A stretch of DNA of 47,610 nucleotides from positions 1 through 47,610 of the IMG/VR virus record IMGVR_UViG_3300040960_000305, one strand, 5' to 3'. This document shows positions 33,197-41,648 of this stretch, piece after piece; positions within the stretch are counted from its first letter, which is position 1; each line of letters starts with the position of its first letter. Source of the DNA: a virus. Made by a program: the position numbers and the translations under genes. A model generated the notes under the pieces. The model was not told the origin of the DNA. It saw only the letters and a list, made by a program, of their open reading frames with translations, and made no database searches.

Positions 33197-34947
33197 AGAA
33201 ATGGATTTCGTTACTAGCAATACCAATACTAGCTATACCACTGCTGTTTAACTGGCAGGCAATAGAAATACTTAAATTAAAAACATTTGATGCTTTCGTA
33301 CAAAAACAAGATCCATCTGGCTGGTTTGTAACCTTAGATATAACAGAAGAAGATGTAGCAGCTGCAGGTGGGTGGCCGTACCCGCGCCAGGACTTGGCAC
33401 GTATTCATTTAGATTTGTTAGAAGCAGGAGCTTTAGGTGTAGGTTGGGTTGTTGCTTTTCCACAAGCAGACAGATTTGGTGGGGACCAAACATTTGCAGA
33501 TGCTTTGGTACAAGGCGCCAGTGTTATTGCTACTTTTGAAGGTGGGGCTTCTTACGCACCAACTACAGGCACAGTTATATTAGGGGACGGTATACCTATA
33601 CAAGCTATAGAAGCTCAAGGTGTTATTGGAAATGTACCCGTGCTAGCAGAGTCAGCTTATCAGGGGCTGGCAGTTGCACGAACTGATGTAGATAATTTAG
33701 TTAGACGTTTACCTTTATTGTTACAGACACCTGATGGTTGGACGCCGTCGTTTGGTATACAAGTAATGAAAATGATTGGTGGCGCAGATACGTACATAAT
33801 TAAAGGGCAGCAAGGGCAGATCGAAGAACTAACTGTACCTAACTACGCACAAATACCTGTAGATAGCATTGGCCGGCGTTGGGTATCTTGGGTTGATACG
33901 CCAAGCACAAGCCTGGAAGAGATGAATGTACGAGATAAGTTTGTGTTTGTGGGGGTGAGTGCAAAAGGTGTTATGCCTCAAATAGCTACGCCAGTTGGAT
34001 TGTTGTACCCACATGAGATACAAGCTGCACTAGCTGAGAGTATGACAATAGATGTACCAGCTATACCAGGCAACGCTTTATTATATGAATTAATTATATT
34101 AGTTACGGTACTAACATTAGCCATAGTTATAATACGTACATTGGGGCTCGTCGGGACTTTAGTAGGGACCGTGGGCCTCGTATCGTTGACCGCGGTTGGT
34201 GGTTGGTACTTAATTGCATCTAATATCCTTATAGATGTCACTTATAGTATATTATCAGCTATACTTATATCTATTCAAGAATTCTATTTACGCTTTAACG
34301 AACAATTTAAACTCAGACAATTGATAAAGAAACAGTTTGAACACTACTTAGATCCGAAACAAGTTGCACGATTGCAAAACAACCCTGACTTATTAAAGCT
34401 AGGTGGAGAAAAGCGTACTTGTACATTTTTGTTTACAGACGTCAGGGGGTTCACGAATCTGTCCGAAAAGTTATCTCCTGAAGAAGTAACAGATATAATG
34501 AATAAAGCTCTTACCGCACAAGTTAAATGCATCCAGGCACATGGTGGTATGGTAGACAAGTTTATAGGCGACGCATGTATGGCCATCTTCAATGCCCCCC
34601 TTGAGATAGATGAACATGAAAAACGTGCCGTCGCCTGTGCCCAGGATATGCGTACGGCTATGCGCATGCTGCAAAAAGAATTGCCCGAACCGATTGCTAT
34701 AGGCATAGGTGTTAATACAGGTGAAGCAGTTATAGGTAATATGGGCTCGGATAATAGGTTTGACTATTCAGCAATAGGAGATGCTGTGAACACGGCTGCA
34801 CGATTAGAGAGTGCAACGAAAGAAGCTGGAGTGGATATATTAATTGGTGAGTCTACTGCTAAAAAGTTAATGCCTTATGATCTGACACTATTAGCTCCTA
34901 TTAAAGTAAAAGGTAAAGCAAAAGCTTTGAAGGTGTATACTATATAG
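33193..34947 (+). CDS. CHASE2-domain class III adenylate cyclase
   Basis: A 584-residue membrane enzyme that should make cAMP from ATP. The order is TM1 (about residues 4-20), a periplasmic CHASE2 sensor domain (~22-290, with GWPYPRQDLARIHLDLLEAG), three TM helices (~295-362), then the cyclase domain (~405-584). Catalytic residues are complete. Metal-binding Asp416 (FLFTDVRGF) and Asp460 (KFIGDAC) are 44 apart as in known enzymes. Lys456 is the base-binding Lys, Ser526 is at the purine-selecting site, and Asn533 and Arg537 (NTAAR) are the transition-state pair. Ser rather than Asp at 526 is seen in class IIIb enzymes. It is translationally coupled to the FecR gene and directly abuts the HNH gene. 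Confidence 0.92.
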   Translation: MKKWISLLAIPILAIPLLFNWQAIEILKLKTFDAFVQKQDPSGWFVTLDITEEDVAAAGGWPYPRQDLARIHLDLLEAGALGVGWVVAFPQADRFGGDQTFADALVQGASVIATFEGGASYAPTTGTVILGDGIPIQAIEAQGVIGNVPVLAESAYQGLAVARTDVDNLVRRLPLLLQTPDGWTPSFGIQVMKMIGGADTYIIKGQQGQIEELTVPNYAQIPVDSIGRRWVSWVDTPSTSLEEMNVRDKFVFVGVSAKGVMPQIATPVGLLYPHEIQAALAESMTIDVPAIPGNALLYELIILVTVLTLAIVIIRTLGLVGTLVGTVGLVSLTAVGGWYLIASNILIDVTYSILSAILISIQEFYLRFNEQFKLRQLIKKQFEHYLDPKQVARLQNNPDLLKLGGEKRTCTFLFTDVRGFTNLSEKLSPEEVTDIMNKALTAQVKCIQAHGGMVDKFIGDACMAIFNAPLEIDEHEKRAVACAQDMRTAMRMLQKELPEPIAIGIGVNTGEAVIGNMGSDNRFDYSAIGDAVNTAARLESATKEAGVDILIGESTAKKLMPYDLTLLAPIKVKGKAKALKVYTI

Positions 34948-35193
34948 ATGCCAAGAAATTATAAATTAGAATACGAACGATATCATAAGTCACCTGAGCA
35001 AAAAAAACGTCGTGCGGCACGAAATAAAATACGCAGACAGTTATTAAGTAGTGGTAGAGTTAGAAAAGGTAGTCGTGTTGATGTACATCATAGGGATGGA
35101 AATCCAGAAAATAACTCTCCAGGCAATATTACTTTGCAAGACAGGTCAAAAAACCGTTCTTTCGCCAGAAATAGCAAATCTCAGAAAAAATGA
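34948..35193 (+). CDS. Small HNH endonuclease
   Basis: An 81-residue, strongly basic protein whose ATG follows the cyclase stop without a gap. The HNH core is visible: VDVHHRDGNPENN with His47-His48, then NITLQDRSKNRSF with Asn60 and Asn69. The N-terminal half (EQKKRRAARNKIRR) is Lys/Arg-rich and would hold DNA. Free-standing HNH genes of this kind are common in marine phages as homing endonucleases or packaging helpers. Placed at the end of the curli/cyclase block, just before the strand switch, it may mark the edge of an acquired segment. That link is inference. Confidence 0.75.
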   Translation: MPRNYKLEYERYHKSPEQKKRRAARNKIRRQLLSSGRVRKGSRVDVHHRDGNPENNSPGNITLQDRSKNRSFARNSKSQKK

Positions 35194-35251
35194 CCTCACA
35201 GAATCGCGTCTAACGCATTTTGTTAAGGTACTTAAAGCCTTAGGTCTAAAA

Positions 35252-35515
35252 CTATCTAAAATCGTTTGGCGGGCTTGTACGTGCGTCCTCTGCGTTTTCT
35301 TCTTTTTCGAGTGTTTTAATGAGTCTTTTTAGATACCATTCGGCTTTTAAGACATCTTGTAGCCCTTTTTTGGCTTCGTAGCGCCACATATACTTTTGAA
35401 TGTTACCTTTAAGATAACCCTTGAAGGCTTCAGAGGTCATACTTTCTTCAATTGCCACAATACATTCCACGTTTCCTGTGTTGTAATGCGGAGGTGAGTT
35501 TACATAATCAGTCAT
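35252..35515 (-). CDS. DUF3310 family protein
   Basis: An 87-residue protein that matches the small DUF3310 family found in many phages. The match includes NSPPHYNTGNVECIVAIEES at the start, then FKGYLKGNIQKYMWRYEAKKG and LKAEWYLKRLI. The conserved His, Glu and Lys-Tyr-xx-Arg pattern is intact. The function in phages is not established; some are annotated as nucleotide kinases without proof. It has a good AGGAG site, overlaps the upstream nuclease gene by 8 bases, and is the last gene of the minus-strand DNA metabolism block. Confidence 0.85.
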   Translation of the reverse strand: MTDYVNSPPHYNTGNVECIVAIEESMTSEAFKGYLKGNIQKYMWRYEAKKGLQDVLKAEWYLKRLIKTLEKEENAEDARTSPPNDFR

Positions 35516-35909
35516 TTGTTTCTCCTAAACAAAAATGTGTTAATCCTTTTACAAACATTGTAAAAGATATAGCTTGTTTTTGAAATTCTTTTAGTGTGAT
35601 GTGTGTGAGTGTAAAGTCTTCGGTAATGTACACGAGATCCCCAGATGCAAAAACTACGTACGTGAAGACGCCATGTTCTTTCTGGCGAGTAAGCCAAATG
35701 CGCTGTTGCTCAGATAAGTTAATTTTTATTTTTGAGTTAAGCTTTGCAGGCAAGTCTTCTTTGTACTTATATTCGACCCAACAATGATTGCTGGGACCTG
35801 AGTAGTAAGTGTCCGATACACCTCCGTGGTAAGGATCATTAATCTTCCACCTATAAATTTCTTTAGGCAGTTTTTTGTGAACCTTATTTATGAACTCCTT
35901 TTCACGCAC
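35508..35909 (-). CDS. PD-(D/E)xK endonuclease-like protein
   Basis: A 133-residue protein that starts with GTG. A nuclease core is visible: Glu17, Asp33 (GGVSDTYYSG) and Glu46-x-Lys48 (WVEYKYK), the D...ExK pattern of the PD-(D/E)xK fold as in VRR-NUC and endonuclease I-like phage enzymes. The stretch WKINDPYHGGVSDTYY is typical. T7-like phages use such enzymes to resolve branched DNA or break host DNA. The start is not certain, since the best Shine-Dalgarno-like sequence (AAGGAG) lies just inside the frame. It overlaps the DUF3310 gene. Confidence 0.7.
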   Translation of the reverse strand: MREKEFINKVHKKLPKEIYRWKINDPYHGGVSDTYYSGPSNHCWVEYKYKEDLPAKLNSKIKINLSEQQRIWLTRQKEHGVFTYVVFASGDLVYITEDFTLTHITLKEFQKQAISFTMFVKGLTHFCLGETND

Positions 35910-35934
35910 ATCCTGAGTATAGCATACGTACTTA

Positions 35935-35957
35935 GGTGCGAACCATTCGTTCGCACC
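35935..35957. promoter_or_regulatory. Perfect 9-bp hairpin between minus-strand genes
   Basis: GGTGCGAAC (35935-35943) and GTTCGCACC (35949-35957) form an exact inverted repeat with a 5-base loop in the 63-base gap between the 35973 and 35909 genes. It is GC-richer than its surroundings. No U-run follows on either strand, so it is better read as an mRNA stability or processing element, or an operator, than as a standard terminator. A TATACT sequence lies between it and the next minus-strand start. Confidence 0.55.
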
Positions 35958-35972
35958 CGTACGAACACTTAC

Positions 35973-36647
35973 CTAGGATTTAGCAAATGTTTTGTTGTAA
36001 AAACCTTTTGCAATTTCGTAAGTTTCTTCTTTTAACCAACCAACGTTGGAAACAGAAATGTTCATGAACCGTTGTCCAGCTTTGTTAGCTGTTTGCACGG
36101 AAGACATTTTCCATAAAGAAGAAAATCTATCGCCCCCTAACTTAGCAATTTGTGTGTTCCATTCTCTAGAAACTTTTAGCTTAGAGATTGAACAGTCAAA
36201 TAAGAAAGGTATATCTGATATATCTCCTGTTTTCTCATCTACTTTTAATAGTGTATGAGTTTGAGTTCTGTTTATATCATAGTCCTCTACTTTAAGACCT
36301 TCATCTTCTAAATGTTGTAGTGCTTCTGCTTGAGAGTTAAAAGTCCCTGCAAGACCACCACCTTTTTCTAATTGTTTCCACACTACAAATTCTTCTTTGA
36401 AGTGTACGTTAACTAGATAAAGTTCTTTACCGTAGTTTTCTTTAGTTACAGTATTAATGAAGTCACCTACTTTAGCGCCTTCAATATACTCGCTATGGTT
36501 TTCATCTACTTCGTTTGATAACTGCTGCAGCTGTTTCAAACGTGGCGTAGATAAATGCTCTGAGTTAATGTTTTCATTACCCAGATTTGTGCCATTCTTT
36601 ACATGAGCTGGCATGGTGCTCGTTACTATACTTATATCATTAGACAT
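35973..36647 (-). CDS. Putative single-stranded DNA-binding-like protein
   Basis: A 224-residue protein with a good AAGGAG site. Features are VGDFINTVTKENYGKELYLVNV followed by FKEEFVVWKQLEKGGG, read here as two separate segments, then ISKLKVSREWNTQIAKLGGD, and finally FSSLWKMSSVQTANKAGQRF and VGWLKEETYEIAKGFY. This layout (beta-rich core, conserved K/R-W near the end) is that of a conserved protein in marine podovirus replication modules which may act as single-stranded DNA-binding protein. It stands beside helicase and nuclease genes, which fits. I do not see a standard OB-fold signature, so the role is only likely. Confidence 0.45.
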   Translation of the reverse strand: MSNDISIVTSTMPAHVKNGTNLGNENINSEHLSTPRLKQLQQLSNEVDENHSEYIEGAKVGDFINTVTKENYGKELYLVNVHFKEEFVVWKQLEKGGGLAGTFNSQAEALQHLEDEGLKVEDYDINRTQTHTLLKVDEKTGDISDIPFLFDCSISKLKVSREWNTQIAKLGGDRFSSLWKMSSVQTANKAGQRFMNISVSNVGWLKEETYEIAKGFYNKTFAKS

Positions 36648-36677
36648 TGAACGTTCTCCTTTTTATCTAAATTAATA

Positions 36678-37046
36678 TTATGCTGACCTGAAATTAATTC
36701 TGGTCAACTCCGTACTTTTAACACCAGGTACATCAGTACCAGTTGCTATAAGTTCTCTGTAAGCCGTTGCAGACACACGTTTTTGCAAAAGCTCAAACTG
36801 ACCTGTGTCTGTTACGTGCTGGTGCAATGCATCCCAATCTTCTACAGTTGGCACAATCTCATTTTTAAGTGAAATTGTACAAATATCATTAGAAATTTTG
36901 TCGAGCCCTTGCTCTTGCATTCTAATAGATATTTGACTTTCTAGTTCGCGTTGTTGTGACTTCAAAAGTTTTTCTTCTGATTGCACGACTTTAATTTGAT
37001 TACGAACTTTAGCTGTTTCTGCTAATAAATCATTTAGTTTTTTCAT
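36678..37046 (-). CDS. Small coiled-coil protein of the replication module
   Basis: A 122-residue protein overlapping the helicase stop by four bases. Residues 1-50 are a coiled coil (AKVRNQIKVVQSEEKLLKSQ). The second half has ISLKNEIVPTVEDWDALHQH and LQKRVSATAYRELIATG, a conserved unit in marine phage genomes with no known function. The coiled coil followed by a small domain brings Gam-like nuclease inhibitors or helicase partners to mind, without specific evidence. Coupling to the SF2 helicase suggests they work together. Confidence 0.5.
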   Translation of the reverse strand: MKKLNDLLAETAKVRNQIKVVQSEEKLLKSQQRELESQISIRMQEQGLDKISNDICTISLKNEIVPTVEDWDALHQHVTDTGQFELLQKRVSATAYRELIATGTDVPGVKSTELTRINFRSA

Positions 37047-38389
37047 GATACCTCCTTTAAGATATGTAATAAGTTTTCCATACGACCTAACTTAGTATTA
37101 AGTTTTTTATACACCTCAGGTTCCCATGTTCCTCTAGCTTGGATGAGTATTGTTTCAGTCTTTTGTGTTTGACCTGCACGATAGATACGCTGGTTGAATT
37201 GTTGGTAGTGCTCAGCATTATATGTAGGTGAACACCAGATTACTGTACTAGCTTTAGTCAATGTAAGACCGTGGCCGGCTGACTGTGGATGACAAAATAG
37301 AACTTTAATTTGTCCTGCTTGGTACCTAGATACTATGTCTTTTCTACGTTCAGCTGGTATAGAACCATCAATGATCTCGAACGTATAGCCTTCTTTCTGT
37401 GCTAACTCTACTAGTGCATCACGTTCGTGCTTCCAGTTAAATGCTACGAGGCTGTGGGCCCGTTGTCCGACAAGTGTCATAACTATGTCGTATCTTTCTT
37501 GGTGTACAAACTGGACAACGCCGTCTTCATCATACACAGCGCCTGTCACAAGTTGTAGCAGTTTTTTGACACGAGCTGCTGCATGCACAGCGTTGACTGT
37601 ACCTGACTTAGTATATAAGACAGACTCATCTGCCAGCGTTTTGTATTGTTTTTGTACGTTAGGAGTCAGCCTAGTGTTGACTGTACGTACAATATTATCT
37701 GGTAGATCCATGCAATCAGACAAAGCAAACCGTATAGATATGTCAGATAGCTTGTTAGCTACAGCTTCTTCTATGCCAGGCTTATCAATCCATTCATTGG
37801 CAAAGCCATTAAACTTTGGTGTACAAGCTTGGTGTCTGAATGCATAGAATCTAGAGCCCAGACGTTCCCCGCCATCGACGAGGAAGACTGGATGCCAGAT
37901 ATCTAGAATAGTATTACTATTAGGAGTACCAGACATGGCAATCCTATTAGTAAAATATGAGATAATTTTGTTGAGATTTTTACTACGTTTGGCTTCTCTA
38001 TTTTTAAAAGCGGTAAATTCGTCAATAACGATTGTATCGAACTGCTTACAATATTGTGGATTTTTTTGTAAGAAGTTGACAGCTTCAAAATTAGTGATGA
38101 CCATTTCGTTTGTATCATCTTCAAATATTTTTGCACGATTTTTTGCATAAGCTACTCCATATTTTATTTGAGGTTGGAACTTACTTATGTCCTCCCCCCA
38201 CGCTGCTTCCAATATTGAAAGTGGCGCCAAGACTAATGTCCTGCCCCCAAGTATAGCATGGGCGTCTAACACTGCACGTGTTTTACCAGTGCCTGGGTCT
38301 GACGTAATCAGACAACACTTGGTATCTACTATAAAATCTGTTGTTGTTTTTTGATGCGCGTAAGGCGCAGGGATATTATTATTTATCAT
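37043..38389 (-). CDS. SNF2-like SF2 helicase/ATPase
   Basis: A 448-residue protein with a full set of SF2 motifs: Walker A DPGTGKT (31-37), motif II IVIDEFTAF (Asp123-Glu124), motif III SGTP (153-156), and motif VI QRIYRAGQ (400-407), whose arginines complete the ATP site. The QRIYRAGQTQ ending is the hallmark of the SNF2 side of SF2. It likely remodels DNA or displaces proteins in replication or recombination. The start has a good TGGAG site. A 61-base gap separates it from the upstream RecB-like gene and may hold its own promoter. Confidence 0.85.
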   Translation of the reverse strand: MINNNIPAPYAHQKTTTDFIVDTKCCLITSDPGTGKTRAVLDAHAILGGRTLVLAPLSILEAAWGEDISKFQPQIKYGVAYAKNRAKIFEDDTNEMVITNFEAVNFLQKNPQYCKQFDTIVIDEFTAFKNREAKRSKNLNKIISYFTNRIAMSGTPNSNTILDIWHPVFLVDGGERLGSRFYAFRHQACTPKFNGFANEWIDKPGIEEAVANKLSDISIRFALSDCMDLPDNIVRTVNTRLTPNVQKQYKTLADESVLYTKSGTVNAVHAAARVKKLLQLVTGAVYDEDGVVQFVHQERYDIVMTLVGQRAHSLVAFNWKHERDALVELAQKEGYTFEIIDGSIPAERRKDIVSRYQAGQIKVLFCHPQSAGHGLTLTKASTVIWCSPTYNAEHYQQFNQRIYRAGQTQKTETILIQARGTWEPEVYKKLNTKLGRMENLLHILKEVS

Positions 38390-38450
38390 CTATACTCCAC
38401 CATTGCGTTCGGTGTTATTTGGGTGAACGCTTATGTAATGTTAATTATAC

Positions 38451-39206
38451 TTAACTTATGCCCCATTCACAATGGGGTTCTGGACCTTTGCCAAAAGAAC
38501 ACCACCTACAGTTATAAGTACTTGGGTTAGGTGGAAATTTAGTAGCAGTAGTCATAGCTACAGCTCGCTCATGTAGCTTTGGCATAAAAATCATAGCTTC
38601 ATCTCGCGTGTAGGTTTGCTCCATCGTAGTTCCATGATCTAAATACCACATTTCTGTGTTAAGTATTTCTAAATCAGGATACATGAAGAACGTGCCGATA
38701 GCATAGATGAGCGCTTGTTGGCTGTGCGCGATTTCATTGCCCATCTGTTTACCAGTCTTGTAGTCTATGACACGAGCTGATGTCTCGGATTCATGTACCA
38801 AAGCATCTAGTTTGATCCGTGCCCAAGTGTCAGGAGAAATCCAACCTGTGGGTTCCCACTTTTGGGTAAACCCCCATTCTCCTTCAGTTTCGACTTTTCC
38901 ATCTGCAAAAAGTTGTTTTAGCTCTTCAAAATTTTGAGAAAATTTTCTGAGTGCTTCTGGTAATTCGCCTAGTTCAGAACGTACGAACTGTTCTGCCTGA
39001 TCATGTATGCGTGTACCGCGTTCTGCTGCAGGGCCAAAGTCTTCTTGTACACGTTTTACTTTAGATATGTAGGTTCTGTATGCGCAAGACTCGAAGGTTT
39101 TTAAGGCCGAGTACGACCATGCTGGTACTAGACCTAGTTCTAAATCCTCCGTGACCTCAACTGTTGAAATTAGGTCTGGACGTTTGGGTGATGTTAGATT
39201 CTCCAT
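38451..39206 (-). CDS. RecB/Cas4-like PD-(D/E)xK nuclease with Fe-S cysteines
   Basis: A 251-residue nuclease. The catalytic pattern is His68 (GTRIH), Asp134 (RIKLDAL), Asp148-x-Lys150 (RVIDYKTGK) and a Gln motif (SQQALIYAIG). Four cysteines, Cys41 plus Cys233, Cys236 and Cys246, are arranged as in the Fe-S cluster of Cas4 and AddB (one upstream, three at the C-terminus). It would be a 5'-3' exonuclease in phage DNA recombination or end processing. Its first 50 bases overlap the primase-helicase gene in another frame. There is no Cas1 or CRISPR array nearby. Confidence 0.85.
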   Translation of the reverse strand: MENLTSPKRPDLISTVEVTEDLELGLVPAWSYSALKTFESCAYRTYISKVKRVQEDFGPAAERGTRIHDQAEQFVRSELGELPEALRKFSQNFEELKQLFADGKVETEGEWGFTQKWEPTGWISPDTWARIKLDALVHESETSARVIDYKTGKQMGNEIAHSQQALIYAIGTFFMYPDLEILNTEMWYLDHGTTMEQTYTRDEAMIFMPKLHERAVAMTTATKFPPNPSTYNCRWCSFGKGPEPHCEWGIS

Positions 39207-41646
39207 TTTCTAATAAATTCAAATCCCTTTCGTCGAAATGTTCTTTTATTAACTGTTCTCGAACATTATTATCTATTTTCCATGTCAATACAACCCCGCG
39301 AGGTATGCCGGCTGTACGATCTTTACTAATACGCTTACGTGCTGTTTTAATATTTAGTCGTGACATAGCTTTAGAGAAGTCTCTTTGTGACATAGTATTA
39401 CGACTGTCTGTTAGAGTATCGTACACAACTTTGAAATGAGCTAGTGGTATTATTGTTTCATTACCAAGACTAGCTATCCATTCTTTTACATATCTTTGTG
39501 ACGTACTTACGCCACCAGCATCAAAGGTGTTTGTAAGTGGTATATCTAACACATCTGTAAAATACTCGAGGTTACGTGTACGAATTGCATTTGCAAATTC
39601 TTCAAGAACAGACATAGATACTTCTTTCATTTCTTTCTTCGCGTCGTTTTCCAGCGCTGTATGAGCCATACGTACGTCAACTTTAAATTTATTTAACACG
39701 CCTGCAAGAATATATAACTCGGGTTCTAGTGCATCTAAGTTTTGTAATAGTTCTGGGTAGGCTTGTTCTATTTTTTCTTCTTGTCGTGGTGCTACGTTAT
39801 ACCTTCTGTCGCTGTCTTCGATCTTGACCGCGTCTGCTCTGTTTGTAAGAAAAATAAAGTTCGTAAAAGACGGCAGCTCAATCTGGTTTGTACGCATAGC
39901 TCTAATAGTTAAATTAGGTTCTGTGATTTGGTGTTTTAGTTTATCGGCCATTTTACCAACAGAGCCTGAGTCAGCCATACGAAACTCATCAACTACTAAG
40001 AACAATGCAGTACGCATATATAAGTTGAACTGTTCTTCTATATTTTCTAAGGCTCTCATTGGTGTTTGCATTTCACCAAACAGTGGTTTTAATATTTTGT
40101 GTACAAACAAACCTTTACCAGTGCCCGGTATGCCCGTAAATATCCATGCAGTCATTGTCTTTTTTCTGTATTGGTATATGTAAGCTAACCAATTCATAAA
40201 GTGTTCAAACTCAGGTTTGCCATTACCGAGGGCATGCATCATAAGTTTGTAAAAATTAGGTGCAATCTTTTGGATCTGGATGGCTTCACCGTACGATAGT
40301 TCTTTTACGTTTTCTTCGCTACGCAGCATATATGGCGTACGTCTAAATAAATTTACTGAGTATGGAACGGTCTCCAGGTCAATACCTTTATCACTGCTAG
40401 GATCGAATACGACACGAGCATCAGGAACAAAGTCCATGGTAGGGCGACCATGAGACTTAAGAAAATCATTGATAGAGCTTTTGCCCGTTGGTGTAAGGGG
40501 ATACTCGTCGTCAAATTGTTGTTTTGTTTCATCATACACTCCGTTGTAATAGGTATCCGTGAAGAAGTCACGTAATACAATTGGTTTCTTTTTAGTTTCG
40601 TTATCTATCTTATCTGCAAATATTTCAAAAATACTACGATAGAAATCTGGGTCTGCTTTTTCTATTTCCCATACAGGTTCACCTTTAAAGTTATACATGT
40701 AATGTGGGTTAGTTAATAAAAAGTAATACCCTCCGCTGTCACCATTGTTTACATTGCAGTTAACAAAAGGTTCGGACACGCGTGTGATCTGGATGGTCAT
40801 TTTGTCTGGGTTTTGCAATACTTCGTGTGCTTCTCCAGCAACATTGACCGTAGTTACTTTACCAACTCTTTTAGGAAGGTTGTTTTTCTTCCTTAAATTG
40901 TCTTTAATCTGCAAACCTAGGGTGTGTACCTTTTCAGGATTAACACCAATTAAAGACGAGGAGATTTCAAGAACAGGCGAACCACGGTCAATCTTGATGA
41001 ACCTACCTTTTGGATAGGGGTCTTTTACATTAACAAACTTAGGTGTTGCAATGTAAATTAGTTTACTATTATCTGCGACAGATGGGTCTAGTATGTACGA
41101 AAGACTTTGACCATTAGCTGATAACTTAATTTGTTCTGCAAGAAACTCTGTTTTATAGTTAATCATACGAATAAAATCTTTTAGAGTCTTTGGGTGTACG
41201 GGCATATCTAATAAAAAGAAAAGGTGTAATGACACAGTATCTTTTTTAAAGCCTAAAGACGCACTAGCCTGAGCGATATAACTTACATTATGAAATACTT
41301 CTGGAAGTTGTAAGACTATTTTGTCGGCCAGTGCTTGTAGGTCTCCTGGATTAGATGTATGTAAACCGTCTACATCCAGCACTAACAGCTGCGTAGTTTT
41401 TGCACGTTCGGACATAAAGGCTCGGGGTTCGTTGTCCAGTGTTCGTTTTAACGAACCTTTGTGTAAACATGCACCTTTGTCAGCTTGTTCTATTAGTAAT
41501 GTATATAATTTGTTTAGTCCTTTTTTGTCTACAGATATATCAAAATGTTCTGAACTAAAGTCTTTGACTAGTGGATATGACTTGATGCCATCTTCTGATA
41601 TTTCTTTGGACAGGGGTTTTTTAGCGTTTAAAAACACAACTTCCAT
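39157..41646 (-). CDS. AEP primase - SF3-type helicase fusion
   Basis: An 829-residue replication enzyme. The N-terminal part shows archaeo-eukaryotic primase motifs: Asp91-x-Asp93 in LLVLDVDGL and the S-x-H of SLHLFFLLD (Ser139, His141). The C-terminal part is an AAA+/SF3 helicase: Walker A GIPGTGKG (505-512), Walker B VVDEF (551-555), and a sensor-1-like FIFLTNR around 598-603. It would unwind and prime phage DNA. A strong AAGGAGA precedes the start. It follows csrA by 2 bases and sits next to the DNA polymerase gene, as a replisome set. Confidence 0.85.
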   Translation of the reverse strand: MEVVFLNAKKPLSKEISEDGIKSYPLVKDFSSEHFDISVDKKGLNKLYTLLIEQADKGACLHKGSLKRTLDNEPRAFMSERAKTTQLLVLDVDGLHTSNPGDLQALADKIVLQLPEVFHNVSYIAQASASLGFKKDTVSLHLFFLLDMPVHPKTLKDFIRMINYKTEFLAEQIKLSANGQSLSYILDPSVADNSKLIYIATPKFVNVKDPYPKGRFIKIDRGSPVLEISSSLIGVNPEKVHTLGLQIKDNLRKKNNLPKRVGKVTTVNVAGEAHEVLQNPDKMTIQITRVSEPFVNCNVNNGDSGGYYFLLTNPHYMYNFKGEPVWEIEKADPDFYRSIFEIFADKIDNETKKKPIVLRDFFTDTYYNGVYDETKQQFDDEYPLTPTGKSSINDFLKSHGRPTMDFVPDARVVFDPSSDKGIDLETVPYSVNLFRRTPYMLRSEENVKELSYGEAIQIQKIAPNFYKLMMHALGNGKPEFEHFMNWLAYIYQYRKKTMTAWIFTGIPGTGKGLFVHKILKPLFGEMQTPMRALENIEEQFNLYMRTALFLVVDEFRMADSGSVGKMADKLKHQITEPNLTIRAMRTNQIELPSFTNFIFLTNRADAVKIEDSDRRYNVAPRQEEKIEQAYPELLQNLDALEPELYILAGVLNKFKVDVRMAHTALENDAKKEMKEVSMSVLEEFANAIRTRNLEYFTDVLDIPLTNTFDAGGVSTSQRYVKEWIASLGNETIIPLAHFKVVYDTLTDSRNTMSQRDFSKAMSRLNIKTARKRISKDRTAGIPRGVVLTWKIDNNVREQLIKEHFDERDLNLLENGESNITQTSRPNFNS

Positions 41647-41648
41647 AA

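Noticed and set aside
35194-35251. Bidirectional terminator between converging genes
   Set aside because: Only a 5-bp stem (TAAGG/CCTTA) is seen and no clear U-run; I could not support it.
35051-35332. 93-aa ORF on the + strand after the cyclase
   Set aside because: It lies mostly over the HNH gene in another frame, with no ribosome site, and runs into the converging gene.
38405-38430. GCGTTC/GAACGC inverted repeat between helicase and nuclease genes
   Set aside because: Only 6 bp with a 14-base loop and no U-run; too weak to call a terminator.
38451-39206. Cas4 of a CRISPR system
   Set aside because: The fold and cysteines fit, but there are no Cas1/Cas2 genes or repeat array; a phage recombination nuclease is simpler.
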